Of a stretch of 64,000 bases of DNA, positions 17,138 to 25,962 are shown in pieces. The stretch's first letter is position 1, and each line of letters starts with the position of its first letter. The DNA is taken from the NCBI RefSeq assembly GCF_000685275.1, contig NZ_ARYK01000013.1:1-64000 (forward strand), in the 5' to 3' direction. The notes under the pieces were generated by a model, which was not told where the DNA came from, did no database searches, and was given only the letters and a program-made list of their open reading frames with translations. Origin of the DNA: Hyphomonas johnsonii MHS-2 (GTDB taxonomy: Bacteria; Pseudomonadota; Alphaproteobacteria; Caulobacterales; Hyphomonadaceae). A program made the translations under genes and the position numbers.

Positions 17138-18708
17138 TGACCATGAACAATCAAGGCCGCCCCACGGCGCCGACTGCTGCATCCGTTGCTTCCATCGAGA
17201 CGGTCTCCGGCTCGCGTGGCCTGTTGCAGCATGCGGACCTGATCTTCGAGATCGGGACCAGTGAAACGACAGGCGTCGACCTGCCTGCGCCGCAGAACCG
17301 GACGGGGCGCCTCGGCGGTGTGGCGCGCAAGGTGCCGACCGGCCTGCCGGGCCTGTCCGAGCCGGAAATGGTGCGCCATTACATGCGCCTGTCGCAGAGG
17401 AATTATGCCATCGACCTCGGCTTCTTCCCGCTGGGCAGCTGCACGATGAAGCACAATCCGCGCCTCAACGAGAAGATGGCGCGCCTGCCGGGCTTTGGCG
17501 ACATTCACCCGATGCAGCCGCAGGCGACCGTGCAGGGCGCGCTGGAACTGATCGACGAACTGGCAACCTGGCTGAAGACGCTGACCAACATGCCCTTCGT
17601 GGCGATGAGCCCGAAGGCGGGCGCGCATGGCGAATTGTGCGGCATGCTGGCGATCCGTCAGGCGCTGATTGCGCGCGGCGAAGGCGAGACACGCAAGCGC
17701 GTTCTGGTGCCGGCCTCGGCGCATGGCACCAACCCGGCGACGGCGGTGCAGTGCGGTTTCGTCGTGGACGAGATCAAGGCGAACAAGCGCGGCCGTGTCG
17801 ACATGGACATGCTGCGCGCCAAGCTGGAACGCACGGATGACGTGGCCGGCATCATGCTGACCAATCCGAACACGTGCGGCCTGTTCGAGACGGACATCAA
17901 GGAGATCGCCGACCTGATCCACGCGGCGGGCGGCTATTTCTATTGCGATGGCGCGAACTTCAACGCCATCGTGGGCCGTGTGCGGCCGGGCGACCTGGGC
18001 GTCGATGCCATGCACATCAACCTGCACAAGACCTTCTCCACCCCGCATGGCGGCGGCGGGCCGGGCTCTGGCCCGACCGTCCTGTCCGAAGCGCTGGCAC
18101 CCTATGCGCCTGTGCCCTTCGTGGTGAAGAACGAGGATGGCGTGTTCAGCCTTGTCGAGGAAGTCGAAGGCGAGGCGAGCGAAAGCTTTGGCCGCATGGT
18201 GGCCTTCCACGGCCAGATGGGCATGTTCGTGCGGGCGCTGGCCTACATGCTGAGCCACGGTGCCGACGGCCTGAAGCAGGTCGCCGAGGATGCCGTGCTG
18301 AACGCGAACTATATCGCGGCGAAGCTGAAGACCGTGATGACCCCGGCCTTCGAAGGCTATTGCATGCACGAGGCGCTGTTCTCGGATGCCTTCACGGCAG
18401 ACGGTATCGAGACGCTGGATATCGCCAAGGCGCTGATCGACGAAGGCTATCACCCGATGACCATGTACTTCCCGCTGGTGGTGCATGGCGCGATGCTGAT
18501 CGAGCCGACCGAGACCGAGAGCAAGGCCGAACTCGACCGGTTCTGTGCGTCGCTGGAAAGCATCGCGCGGCGCGCGGCGCAGGGTGACGACACGCTGAAG
18601 GGCGCGCCTTACCTGGCCCCGATGCGGCGGCTGGACGAGACCCGGGCAGCGCGCAAGCCCGTGCTGAAATGGGTGCCGGAAACTGCCAGCACGGTCGCCG
18701 CTGAATAG
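17137..18708 (+). CDS. gcvPB: Glycine dehydrogenase (decarboxylating) subunit 2
   Basis: A 523-residue C-terminal half of the P protein. The PLP-binding lysine is Lys298 in NLHKTFSTPHGGGGPG. Other family segments are FFPLGSCTMKHNPR, AHGTNPATAV and HPMTMYFPL. The first roughly 40 residues ([19 protein letters not shown]) are a short low-complexity leader, and an internal start nearer GLLQHADLIFEIG is conceivable. The ATG at 17137 is preferred because it overlaps the gcvPA stop by one base. It is the last gene of the operon and is convergent with the acyltransferase. Confidence 0.96.
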   Translation: MTMNNQGRPTAPTAASVASIETVSGSRGLLQHADLIFEIGTSETTGVDLPAPQNRTGRLGGVARKVPTGLPGLSEPEMVRHYMRLSQRNYAIDLGFFPLGSCTMKHNPRLNEKMARLPGFGDIHPMQPQATVQGALELIDELATWLKTLTNMPFVAMSPKAGAHGELCGMLAIRQALIARGEGETRKRVLVPASAHGTNPATAVQCGFVVDEIKANKRGRVDMDMLRAKLERTDDVAGIMLTNPNTCGLFETDIKEIADLIHAAGGYFYCDGANFNAIVGRVRPGDLGVDAMHINLHKTFSTPHGGGGPGSGPTVLSEALAPYAPVPFVVKNEDGVFSLVEEVEGEASESFGRMVAFHGQMGMFVRALAYMLSHGADGLKQVAEDAVLNANYIAAKLKTVMTPAFEGYCMHEALFSDAFTADGIETLDIAKALIDEGYHPMTMYFPLVVHGAMLIEPTETESKAELDRFCASLESIARRAAQGDDTLKGAPYLAPMRRLDETRAARKPVLKWVPETASTVAAE

Positions 18709-18726
18709 CGTGCGGCCGGGGCCGGG

Positions 18727-20097
18727 TCAGGCCGGCTGCAGCGCGACCGGCGTGCGGTGGAACAGGCGTTCGCGCAGGCGTCCGAACAGGATGATGCACG
18801 GGCGCTCGATGAAGCGGTAGGCCAGCGCAGCCGCGACGATGCTGAGGACGATTCCTGAGATCAGGAACGCGATATTGTCGAGGCGGCCCGGATTGCCGAG
18901 GTGGAACACCGGGGCGATGAAAAAATTGTTGCCGAGCATGTGGAAGACGCGGCGCAGCAGGCTGAGTACCAGCATGTGGCAGAGATAGAGCGAGAAGGAC
19001 CAGTCGCCGAGGCGGGCAAGGCGGCGGCCCCAGCGCTGGAACCAGGGCGCAATGGCTAGCAGCCGGTCGGGCATCGCCTGCCCGCCGAGCCATCCGAACC
19101 AGAGCGTGATGGCCATTGTGATCGCACCAACCGTGACGGCGAGGATCGTGCCGGCCAGCCGCAGATCGTCCGGGCTGGTGTCGAGGAGGCCGTAGAGCTG
19201 GTAGACGGCGCCGCCGCAGATCGCGCCCAGGATGGCAGGCACCAGCCAGGACAGGCGCTGCACCAGGTCGAGCGTGGCGAACCCGTAGATCAGGACGGCG
19301 CAGGGCAGGCCGAACCACACGACGCGGCCCCATTGCAGCGTGGCGGCGGTCTCGATGCCCTGGTAGCACAGGCTGGCCAGCAGCCAGAGGGTCGCTCCCA
19401 GCGTGACCAGGCCGGGGCGCCAGGCGACACCGGACGTGACAACCAGGCCGACGACGGCACCGAGGATGAATTCCATGGTCATCGGGTAGAAGGCGAGGGC
19501 CGGTAATTCATTGGCAAAGGCGCCGGACAGGCCCGCCACCGACCCGGCAACGACGGCGCTGCCCCAGACCAGCAGCAGGCCCGGCCACCATCGGCGCGGC
19601 GCCAGCAGGATCAGCGAGAAGACGAGGTAGAAGTACATCTCGTGGACAAGCGTCCACCCGACGCCGAGGATCGGCATTTCCGGTTGCGGCACCAGTGCGA
19701 AGGATTTCAGCAGGTAGGGGATCAGGGGTTCGGTCCGCGAAATGGCAGCCCAGCCGCCGGCCTCCGCGTTGAGGCCATGGGCGACGATCATGTAGGCCGT
19801 CATGATGCCGGCAAAGAACCACCAGACCGGATAGATCCGCGTTGCACGGGCAAACAGGAAGTCGACGCTGGCGCGGGCGCCCGGCTGCAGGCCCTGCGTC
19901 ACGTAAACCATGATGAAGCCCGAGATCACGAAGAACAGGTCGACACCGGCATAGCCATTGGTGAACAGGCCGCCGACAAAAGGCAGTTCCGTGCCGCCGT
20001 GCGCGGCGATTCCGAGCCCTTCGAGTGACCTGATGTGATAGATGACGACGAGGAAAGCAGCCAGTCCGCGCAGAACCTGTATTGACTGAAGCTTCAT
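18727..20097 (-). CDS. Acyltransferase family 3 (OafA-like) membrane protein
   Basis: A 456-residue integral membrane acyltransferase-3. The N-terminal MKLQSIQVLRGLAAFLVVIYH and GVDLFFVISGFIMVYVT are the family signatures (R on helix 1 and the catalytic-site His), followed by about ten hydrophobic helices. These proteins O-acetylate surface polysaccharides, peptidoglycan or lipids. The substrate is not evident. The start at 20097 follows GAGG. A longer start 36 bases upstream lacks the conserved N-terminus. It is divergent from a small membrane protein gene and has no polysaccharide genes nearby. Confidence 0.9.
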   Translation of the reverse strand: MKLQSIQVLRGLAAFLVVIYHIRSLEGLGIAAHGGTELPFVGGLFTNGYAGVDLFFVISGFIMVYVTQGLQPGARASVDFLFARATRIYPVWWFFAGIMTAYMIVAHGLNAEAGGWAAISRTEPLIPYLLKSFALVPQPEMPILGVGWTLVHEMYFYLVFSLILLAPRRWWPGLLLVWGSAVVAGSVAGLSGAFANELPALAFYPMTMEFILGAVVGLVVTSGVAWRPGLVTLGATLWLLASLCYQGIETAATLQWGRVVWFGLPCAVLIYGFATLDLVQRLSWLVPAILGAICGGAVYQLYGLLDTSPDDLRLAGTILAVTVGAITMAITLWFGWLGGQAMPDRLLAIAPWFQRWGRRLARLGDWSFSLYLCHMLVLSLLRRVFHMLGNNFFIAPVFHLGNPGRLDNIAFLISGIVLSIVAAALAYRFIERPCIILFGRLRERLFHRTPVALQPA

Positions 20098-20236
20098 TGC
20101 GACCTCATGGCACCTGACCGCATTCAGCGGCACGATCTATATCAGCTGTAGCAATCCGGTAACGGTGTTGCCAGACTTTGAACACATCAGAGTGTTTTAG
20201 TTGGCTCCGACACGGATACGCCCCATATTTGCCCTC

Positions 20237-20590
20237 ATGCCCGACGATGAAACAGAGACGATGACCGAGACCACATCCATGCCGTCGGCCAAGACCAGTA
20301 CGCCCCTGCGTTCGGGATTCAACACGGCGCTGCGCCAGGTGCTGGCGATTGTGGGCCTCCTGATGATCGCGATGTCGATCCCGATCGGCATCCTGACTCC
20401 GTTGATCCCGATCGGCTTGCCGTTCGGCATTCTGGGCGTGGTCCTGCTGGGCCGCAACTCGGTCTGGGGCCACCGCTGGATGGAAAGCGTGCTGGCCCGG
20501 CACCCGAAAGTGGAGCGGTTTGCGCCCAACTGGCTGATGAAACTTGTCTTTGCCCGCGAGAAAAAGGCGATTTTGCCCCGCAAAAAGTGA
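20237..20590 (+). CDS. Small two-helix membrane protein
   Basis: A protein of about 117 residues. A polar N-terminus (PDDETETMTETTS) is followed by two adjacent hydrophobic segments (ALRQVLAIVGLLMIAMSIPI and PLIPIGLPFGILGVVLLG) separated by a Pro/Gly turn. A basic amphipathic tail follows (WMESVLARHPKVERFAPN, then KLVFAREKKAILPRKK). The pattern resembles short inner-membrane proteins with a Pro-Gly hairpin. I do not recognise the family. The start is uncertain: ATG 20237 has no clear Shine-Dalgarno and ATG 20261 is an alternative. Confidence 0.6.
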   Translation: MPDDETETMTETTSMPSAKTSTPLRSGFNTALRQVLAIVGLLMIAMSIPIGILTPLIPIGLPFGILGVVLLGRNSVWGHRWMESVLARHPKVERFAPNWLMKLVFAREKKAILPRKK

Positions 20591-20676
20591 CGCCGGGGGC
20601 GTCAGCCCTTGCCGCCCGTGCAATTCTGGGCACAAATGGACCGTTAGAATTCACGGGCCAGCCGGGGCAAAATCAC

Positions 20677-22077
20677 ATGAAACCACTCACCCTATTGGGA
20701 TGCCTTTGCATGGCGCTGGCGGTCACGGCCTGCGGCGATGACAAGAGCGACAGCAATGACAAGGTCTCGATTCCGACAGACCCGTTCCCGTCGACCTATT
20801 CCGCCTATCCGAACGAGCCGGTGGCGATCATCAATGCGACGATCATGGACGGCGCGGGCACACTGATCGAAGACGGCACGCTGACCATGCGCGACGGCAA
20901 GATCGTCGCCATCGGCAGGGACATCAAGCTGCCGCCGGACGCCATTCAGATCGACGCGGCGGGCCGCTGGGTGACCCCCGGCATCATCGACAATCACAGC
21001 CATCTTGGCGTCTATCCCTCGCCCAGCGTCAGCGCCCTGTCCGACGGCAACGAGATTTCGGCGCCGGTGACGGCCAATGTCTGGTCCGAACACGGCATCT
21101 GGCCACAGGACCCGGGATTCACGCGGGCGCTGGCAGGCGGCATCACATCGCTGCAGGTGCTGCCAGGCAGCGCGAACCTGATCGGCGGGCGCGGCGTGAC
21201 CCTGAAGAACGTGCCGAGCCGGACCGTGCAGGGCATGAAGTTTCCCGGTGCGCCCTATTCGCTGAAAATGGCCTGCGGCGAGAACCCCAAACGGGTCTAT
21301 GGCTATGGCAGCGGGCGTTACCCCGGTGGTGCACCCTATTCGCGCATGGGCAATATCGCCGGCTATCGCGCGGCCTGGATCAAGGCAGCCGACTACAAGC
21401 GCAAATGGGACAAGTACGAGAAGAGCGGCGGCGAGCCGCCGACCCGCGACCTGGAACTCGACACGCTGAAAGGTGTGCTCGATGGCGACATCCTGGTGCA
21501 CATGCACTGCTACCGCGCCGACGAGATGGCGCAGATCATGGATGTGTCGAAGGAGTTCGGCTACAAGGTCACGGCCTTCCACCATGCCGTCGAAGCCTAC
21601 AAGATTGCCGACAAGCTGGCCGAATACGGCGCCTGTACGTCGATGTGGGCCGACTGGTGGGGCTTCAAGATGGAAGCCTATGACGGCATCAAGGAAAACA
21701 TCCCGATGGTGCACAAGGCCGGCGCCTGCGCCATCGTGCATTCCGACAGCGATATCGGCATCCAGCGCCTGAACCAGGAAGCGGCCAAGGCGTGGGCCGA
21801 CGGCAAGAAGGTCGGCATCGACATTCCCGAGGAAGAGGCGTGGCAATGGCTGTCGCTGAACCCGGCCAAATCGCTGGGTATCGACGGCAAGACGGGCAGC
21901 CTTGCGCCCGGCAAGATGGCCGATGTGGTCGTCTGGTCCGGCAACCCGTTCAGCGTCTATACGAAAGCCGATCAGGTCTTCATCGACGGCGCGCTGATGT
22001 ATGATCGGTTTGACGCGGCCCACCGCCCGGTCAGCGATTTCGAGCTTGGCCAGCCCGGCGAAGGAGACTTGAAATGA
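20677..22077 (+). CDS. Amidohydrolase-family lipoprotein
   Basis: A 466-residue member of the amidohydrolase superfamily (imidazolonepropionase-like). The signal ends in the lipobox VTAC (Cys19), so it is a membrane-anchored periplasmic enzyme. The metal-binding HxH is present as His107-Ser-His109 in TPGIIDNHSHLG, with later candidate ligands in VHMHCYRADE, TAFHHAVEAY and IVHSDSD. The C-terminal SLAPGKMADVVVWSGNPF is the standard closing strand. The preferred start is ATG 20677 because it opens the signal peptide. It overlaps the next gene by 4 bases. The substrate is unknown (peptidase or cyclic amidase are typical guesses). Confidence 0.88.
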   Translation: MKPLTLLGCLCMALAVTACGDDKSDSNDKVSIPTDPFPSTYSAYPNEPVAIINATIMDGAGTLIEDGTLTMRDGKIVAIGRDIKLPPDAIQIDAAGRWVTPGIIDNHSHLGVYPSPSVSALSDGNEISAPVTANVWSEHGIWPQDPGFTRALAGGITSLQVLPGSANLIGGRGVTLKNVPSRTVQGMKFPGAPYSLKMACGENPKRVYGYGSGRYPGGAPYSRMGNIAGYRAAWIKAADYKRKWDKYEKSGGEPPTRDLELDTLKGVLDGDILVHMHCYRADEMAQIMDVSKEFGYKVTAFHHAVEAYKIADKLAEYGACTSMWADWWGFKMEAYDGIKENIPMVHKAGACAIVHSDSDIGIQRLNQEAAKAWADGKKVGIDIPEEEAWQWLSLNPAKSLGIDGKTGSLAPGKMADVVVWSGNPFSVYTKADQVFIDGALMYDRFDAAHRPVSDFELGQPGEGDLK

Positions 22078-23357
22078 GCGCGCTTCGATTGACCGCCCTG
22101 ATCGCCGCAACCGTCGGCCTCGCCCTGTCCGCGTCGGCGCAGTCGCTGGCCATTGTCGGCGGGAAAGTGTGGACAGGCACAAGCCAGGGGACGCTTGAAA
22201 ACGGCACCGTGATCATTGCGGACGGCCAGGTCGTCTCGGTCGGGCCGGCGAGCGCGGCGACCGTGCCGGCTGGCGCACTCGTGGTCGACGCCAAGGGAAA
22301 ATGGGTCACGCCAGGCTTCATTTCCGCCTTTTCACGGACCGGCATGGTCGAGGTTGATGCAGAAGAATCAACGGACGACACGTCGGCGTCGAGTTCCGAT
22401 TATTCCGTCGCCCTCGATGCGGCTGACGGGTTCAACCCGGACGCAACCGCGATCGACGTGACCCGGATCGAAGGCATCACGCGCATTGTCGTGGCGCCGG
22501 AAGCAAGCTCGAACCTGTTTGCGGGCCAGGGCTTCATCACCGACACGAGCGGCGCAGTCGATAGCGACATCATCCGGGGGGCGTTCCTGCTGGTGTCGCT
22601 GGGCGAGCGCGGCGCATCGCTGGCCGGCGGATCCCGCTCGGCGGCCTGGGCGCAGTTGCGCGCGGCGCTGGATGATGCGGCCTCCTACCCCGCGCGCTAT
22701 ATCGCCAGCAATGACGGCACGGCGCTGAACCGCGTCGATGCCGGGGCATTGCGCGCGGCAGCGACCGGAGACGAACTGATCCTGATCGAGGCGCAGAAGG
22801 CCACCGACCTGCTGGCGATCATGGAATTTGCCCGGCAGAACCCGGCCCTGCGGATCGCCATTGTCGGCGCCGACGAGGGCTGGCGCGTGGCGCCGCAGCT
22901 CGCCGCGGCCGGAATCCCGGTGATCGTCGATGCCTTCTCGAACCTGCCGGCGAGCTTTGAGCAGCTGGCGGCGACTTCGGAAAATGCCGCCCGGCTGGTC
23001 GATGCCGGCGTGAAGGTCGCTATCGTGAACCTTGGCGACAATAGCCACCAGGCGCGCCTCGCCATCCAGGTGGCGGGCAATGCCGTCGCCAATGGCATGT
23101 CGCACGAGGATGCGATGAGGGCGCTGACGACCGTGCCGGCCGGGATATTCGGCATGCAGGGGCTCGGCGTGATCGGACCGGGCGCGCGGGCCGATGTGGT
23201 CGTGTGGGACGGTGATCCGCTGGAGATCACCACCAGCCCCGACGACGTGCTGATCGACGGTGTCATCCAGTCGAAGGAAACACGGCAGACGGAATTGCGC
23301 GACCGCTACCTGAAACTGGACGAGCACAACCGGCCGCTGGCCTATGTCAAACCCTGA
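22074..23357 (+). CDS. Amidohydrolase-like protein lacking the HxH metal motif
   Basis: A 427-residue exported paralogue of the preceding gene (signal MSALRLTALIAATVGLALSA, cleavage near ASA-QS). The fold is recognisable from LAIVGGKVWTGT, KWVTPGFISAFSRTG and the closing IGPGARADVVVWDGDPLEI. At the position of HxH, however, it has Phe86-Ser-Arg88, and few other His ligands are visible. It may be a non-catalytic partner or have a different chemistry. Its start overlaps the first gene (ATGA), implying matched production and possibly a heteromer. Confidence 0.82.
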   Translation: MSALRLTALIAATVGLALSASAQSLAIVGGKVWTGTSQGTLENGTVIIADGQVVSVGPASAATVPAGALVVDAKGKWVTPGFISAFSRTGMVEVDAEESTDDTSASSSDYSVALDAADGFNPDATAIDVTRIEGITRIVVAPEASSNLFAGQGFITDTSGAVDSDIIRGAFLLVSLGERGASLAGGSRSAAWAQLRAALDDAASYPARYIASNDGTALNRVDAGALRAAATGDELILIEAQKATDLLAIMEFARQNPALRIAIVGADEGWRVAPQLAAAGIPVIVDAFSNLPASFEQLAATSENAARLVDAGVKVAIVNLGDNSHQARLAIQVAGNAVANGMSHEDAMRALTTVPAGIFGMQGLGVIGPGARADVVVWDGDPLEITTSPDDVLIDGVIQSKETRQTELRDRYLKLDEHNRPLAYVKP

Positions 23358-23390
23358 TCTGTTCAACTCCCATAAATCCCGGGAGGCCTA

Positions 23391-23415
23391 GACTGGCCGC
23401 CTGACCGGTCTTTTT
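23391..23415 (+). terminator. Probable intrinsic terminator after the amidohydrolase pair
   Basis: GACTGG (23391-23396) can pair with CCGGTC (23405-23410), with one G-T wobble, followed directly by TTTTT (23411-23415). It lies about 35 bases after the stop of the second amidohydrolase gene. Confidence 0.55.
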
Positions 23416-23465
23416 GCCCGGATTGCCGCATCGCTGCCGCTTTTCGGTCATAGGCCTGATTTCGG

Positions 23466-24215
23466 ATGGTATCGTTGATGTTGCTGGCTTTCCTGCTCAC
23501 TTTCACACTTCTCACGGGGTCAGGACCGATGGATTCGGCCCTGTCGGCGACAGAGGCACCGAACACGCTACGGGCCGCCTTTACCGTGGAATTGCAGAGC
23601 GTGCGGGCGCGGCGGGTGTATTCATTCGACCCGCGCAAGACAGGCGACGAGCGCTGGCAGGTGATCGACTGGCAGGGCGAGGATGACGAACTGGAAGAGG
23701 TCGCGGCCAATTGGGCGGCCGAGTCGGCGCCCGATGGCCGCCTGTTCCCGGACGACCTGCGCGCCAGTCTCGGGCGCAGTGTCGAGGTCAACGACCAGGG
23801 CCATGCCTGGCAGATGTCGTTCCGGCACACACCCTCGCAGAACGATGGCGAATTCGACGTCTGGGCGGCGCAGCGGCTGCAGGCGACTGCCTGGCTGGAC
23901 CCGGTCGGCGAACGGTTCCTGCGCATCGATTACACGCTGCCGCACCCCGTGGCGGGGCCGGAAGGCGGCAAGCTGACCAAGTATAACCAGAGCTATTTCC
24001 TGAAGACCGAACCGCGTTGGGGCATGAGCTATGTGTCGGGCTTCTCGATCGAACTCGAGGCACGGGCGGCCTTCCGGAAGATCGAGCGGCGCTATTCGGC
24101 CAATGTCGTGAAAGCGGAGTTCTTTTTCGCCAGCGCCGAGGCGCAGGAGGATTTTGAATCCGGGCGCAGCGCCAAACCGCAATTGATGACTGGATTGGAC
24201 GGCGCAGGGCGTTAG
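23466..24215 (+). CDS. Hypothetical exported protein
   Basis: A 249-residue protein with a hydrophobic N-terminus (MVSLMLLAFLLTFTLLTGSG) that is probably a signal peptide or anchor. It is followed by an acidic soluble domain with many aromatic and beta-strand-like stretches (RRVYSFDPRKTGDERWQVIDW, EPRWGMSYVSGFSIELEAR). No motif I know is visible. It is separated by a terminator candidate from the amidohydrolases and lies 10 bases before the DUF1489 gene. It may be cotranscribed with that gene. The function is unknown. Confidence 0.7.
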   Translation: MVSLMLLAFLLTFTLLTGSGPMDSALSATEAPNTLRAAFTVELQSVRARRVYSFDPRKTGDERWQVIDWQGEDDELEEVAANWAAESAPDGRLFPDDLRASLGRSVEVNDQGHAWQMSFRHTPSQNDGEFDVWAAQRLQATAWLDPVGERFLRIDYTLPHPVAGPEGGKLTKYNQSYFLKTEPRWGMSYVSGFSIELEARAAFRKIERRYSANVVKAEFFFASAEAQEDFESGRSAKPQLMTGLDGAGR

Positions 24216-24225
24216 ACTCCCGTGC

Positions 24226-24642
24226 ATGACGATTCACATGGTCAAGCTGTGCGTGGGTGCCGAAACGATCGACGACCTTGCCGACTGGCAGGCGCGGCAG
24301 CTGCAGCGTATCCCCGAACCGGTCCACCATACCCGCATGATGCCGAAACGGGCCGAGGAAATGCTCGACGGCGGCTCGATCTATTGGGTGATCAAGCGGG
24401 CGATACGGGTGCGCCAGCGCATTATCGACATCCGCGCCATCACGGACGAGGAAGGCCGTGCCATGTGCGAGCTGGTATTCGACACCGATCTCGTGCGGAC
24501 CTATGCGCAGGCCAAGCGGCCTTTCCAGGGCTGGCGCTACCTGAAACCGACCGATGCACCGCGGGACCTGAAGACCGGCGAGGCGGCGCGCGATATTCCG
24601 CCTGACCTCGACGCCGCGTTGAAACAGGCGGGCGTCTGGTAG
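24226..24642 (+). CDS. DUF1489 family protein
   Basis: A 138-residue protein matching the DUF1489 pattern: TIHMVKLCVGAETIDDLADWQ, HHTRMMPKRAEEMLDGGSIY and YWVIKRAIRVRQRIIDI near the middle, with a FQGWRYL-type C-terminus. The family is characteristic of Alphaproteobacteria. Its role is unknown. The start ATG 24226 is the first in frame and reproduces the usual N-terminus. It ends 2 bases before the convergent four-helix membrane protein gene, so the two transcripts abut. Confidence 0.85.
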   Translation: MTIHMVKLCVGAETIDDLADWQARQLQRIPEPVHHTRMMPKRAEEMLDGGSIYWVIKRAIRVRQRIIDIRAITDEEGRAMCELVFDTDLVRTYAQAKRPFQGWRYLKPTDAPRDLKTGEAARDIPPDLDAALKQAGVW

Positions 24643-24644
24643 GC

Positions 24645-25802
24645 TCAGAGCACGAAGCGGGCGTGCTCGTTCGCGTCGAGGAATTCGATCATTTCGTCAT
24701 TCGAGGCTTTCTCGAGCGCCTTCAGGGCGTCCACCTTGCGGGCCGGCGAATTGCTGGCGATGAACTGGTGGCGTGCCGCATCGACCTGCGCGGCATACAG
24801 CTCCATCCGGGCCAGCTCGCGCTGGGGGTGCAGGCCTTCCTCGACGGACCGGGTGCCGACCGCGAGAATGGCGAACATGATGCCAATCGAACCGACAACC
24901 GACTGATTGATCGAGGGGACCGGCCAGATGGCGATCAGGAGGGCCACGAAGTTCGACAGGAAGGCTAGCAGTACCAGCGCGAACATGATGTTGCCGAGCA
25001 CGGCGATCTGCTTGCGCGGGAGGGACCAGAACTTGCCTTCGGCCGACAGGATGTAGTTCGTGTACTGGACCTGCCCCAGGAGGCGGGTTTCCTCGCTGGC
25101 CGAGAGGATCTCGGCGAGCACGCCTTCGGGGTCCGGCGTCAGTTTGCGCGCGGCGGCCTTCGCCCATGACGCATCAATCCAGAACGCATTCTGCTGCGAC
25201 TTGCCGATTGCGGTGTGGCCCATGTGCCCGACGGCCTCGCGGCGGGTATATTTGGTGTACTCGCTGCTGATCTGGTTGAGGAAGGATCGCTGGAACCGTT
25301 CGAAGGCGAGACTTCGGGCCTCGACATAGGCGGCTTCACGCTCCGGCGATCCGGCAGCGGCGACGATGTCGGCGATATGCGCGACGATGTATTGGGCCTT
25401 CCACTGGCGCATGCGCTCGGTCATCAGGCGCATCTGCAGCCAGCGCCGCTTGCTCTGGCCAAAGGCGAGCCCGAGATTTCCGAAGATGATGGCGAGCACG
25501 CCGCACACGGCACCGACAATGGCGATTGCCGTGAAGACGGCGTCTGGATGGCCGTGCGAGCTGGTGGCCGCCCGGATCAGGGGCTCGAGCGGGAATGTCA
25601 GCAGGGAGGCGACCGCAAAGGTCAGCGTGAGGCAGCCGATCGACCGGCTGCGATTCTTGGCGCTGTTGGCAAGATGGTCGATGCGCTGGAACTCGGCGCG
25701 CAGTTCCGGGTGATCGAGGGCGAAGAAGACCCGCGGGTACTTCTTCTGCGCAAGGGCGAGATCCTCGGCCTTGAGCAGCAATTCGTCATTGAACCTGAAC
25801 AT
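24645..25802 (-). CDS. Hypothetical four-helix membrane protein (SLATT-like topology)
   Basis: A 385-residue protein. Two close N-terminal helices (about 57-75 and 90-112), a long soluble region containing RRWLQMRLMTERMRQWKAQY, then two further helices near residues 275-325 (AVLGNIMFALVLLAFLSNFV). A charged C-terminal tail follows. Helix hairpins joined to a W-x-R/AE/WK-rich helix resemble SLATT-type membrane effectors, but this is topology similarity only. The start at 25802 (MFRFNDELLLKAEDL) is preferred over one 51 bases upstream. It is head-to-head with the TIR-FGE gene across 160 bases. Confidence 0.6.
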   Translation of the reverse strand: MFRFNDELLLKAEDLALAQKKYPRVFFALDHPELRAEFQRIDHLANSAKNRSRSIGCLTLTFAVASLLTFPLEPLIRAATSSHGHPDAVFTAIAIVGAVCGVLAIIFGNLGLAFGQSKRRWLQMRLMTERMRQWKAQYIVAHIADIVAAAGSPEREAAYVEARSLAFERFQRSFLNQISSEYTKYTRREAVGHMGHTAIGKSQQNAFWIDASWAKAAARKLTPDPEGVLAEILSASEETRLLGQVQYTNYILSAEGKFWSLPRKQIAVLGNIMFALVLLAFLSNFVALLIAIWPVPSINQSVVGSIGIMFAILAVGTRSVEEGLHPQRELARMELYAAQVDAARHQFIASNSPARKVDALKALEKASNDEMIEFLDANEHARFVL

Positions 25803-25962
25803 TCGCCCCACCCCTCGTCGCGCGCCCCGCCCCTTTGTGCATAGCGCCGCCACGTTGGCAACATTGGGGTTTCAATCAGTTTTGGAAAAGAAAAAAACTG
25901 TGCAATCGTACTGGCTCAGCGTGTTTGGGACCAGTGGGACGAGCATTGCGAGGGGGGCACCG

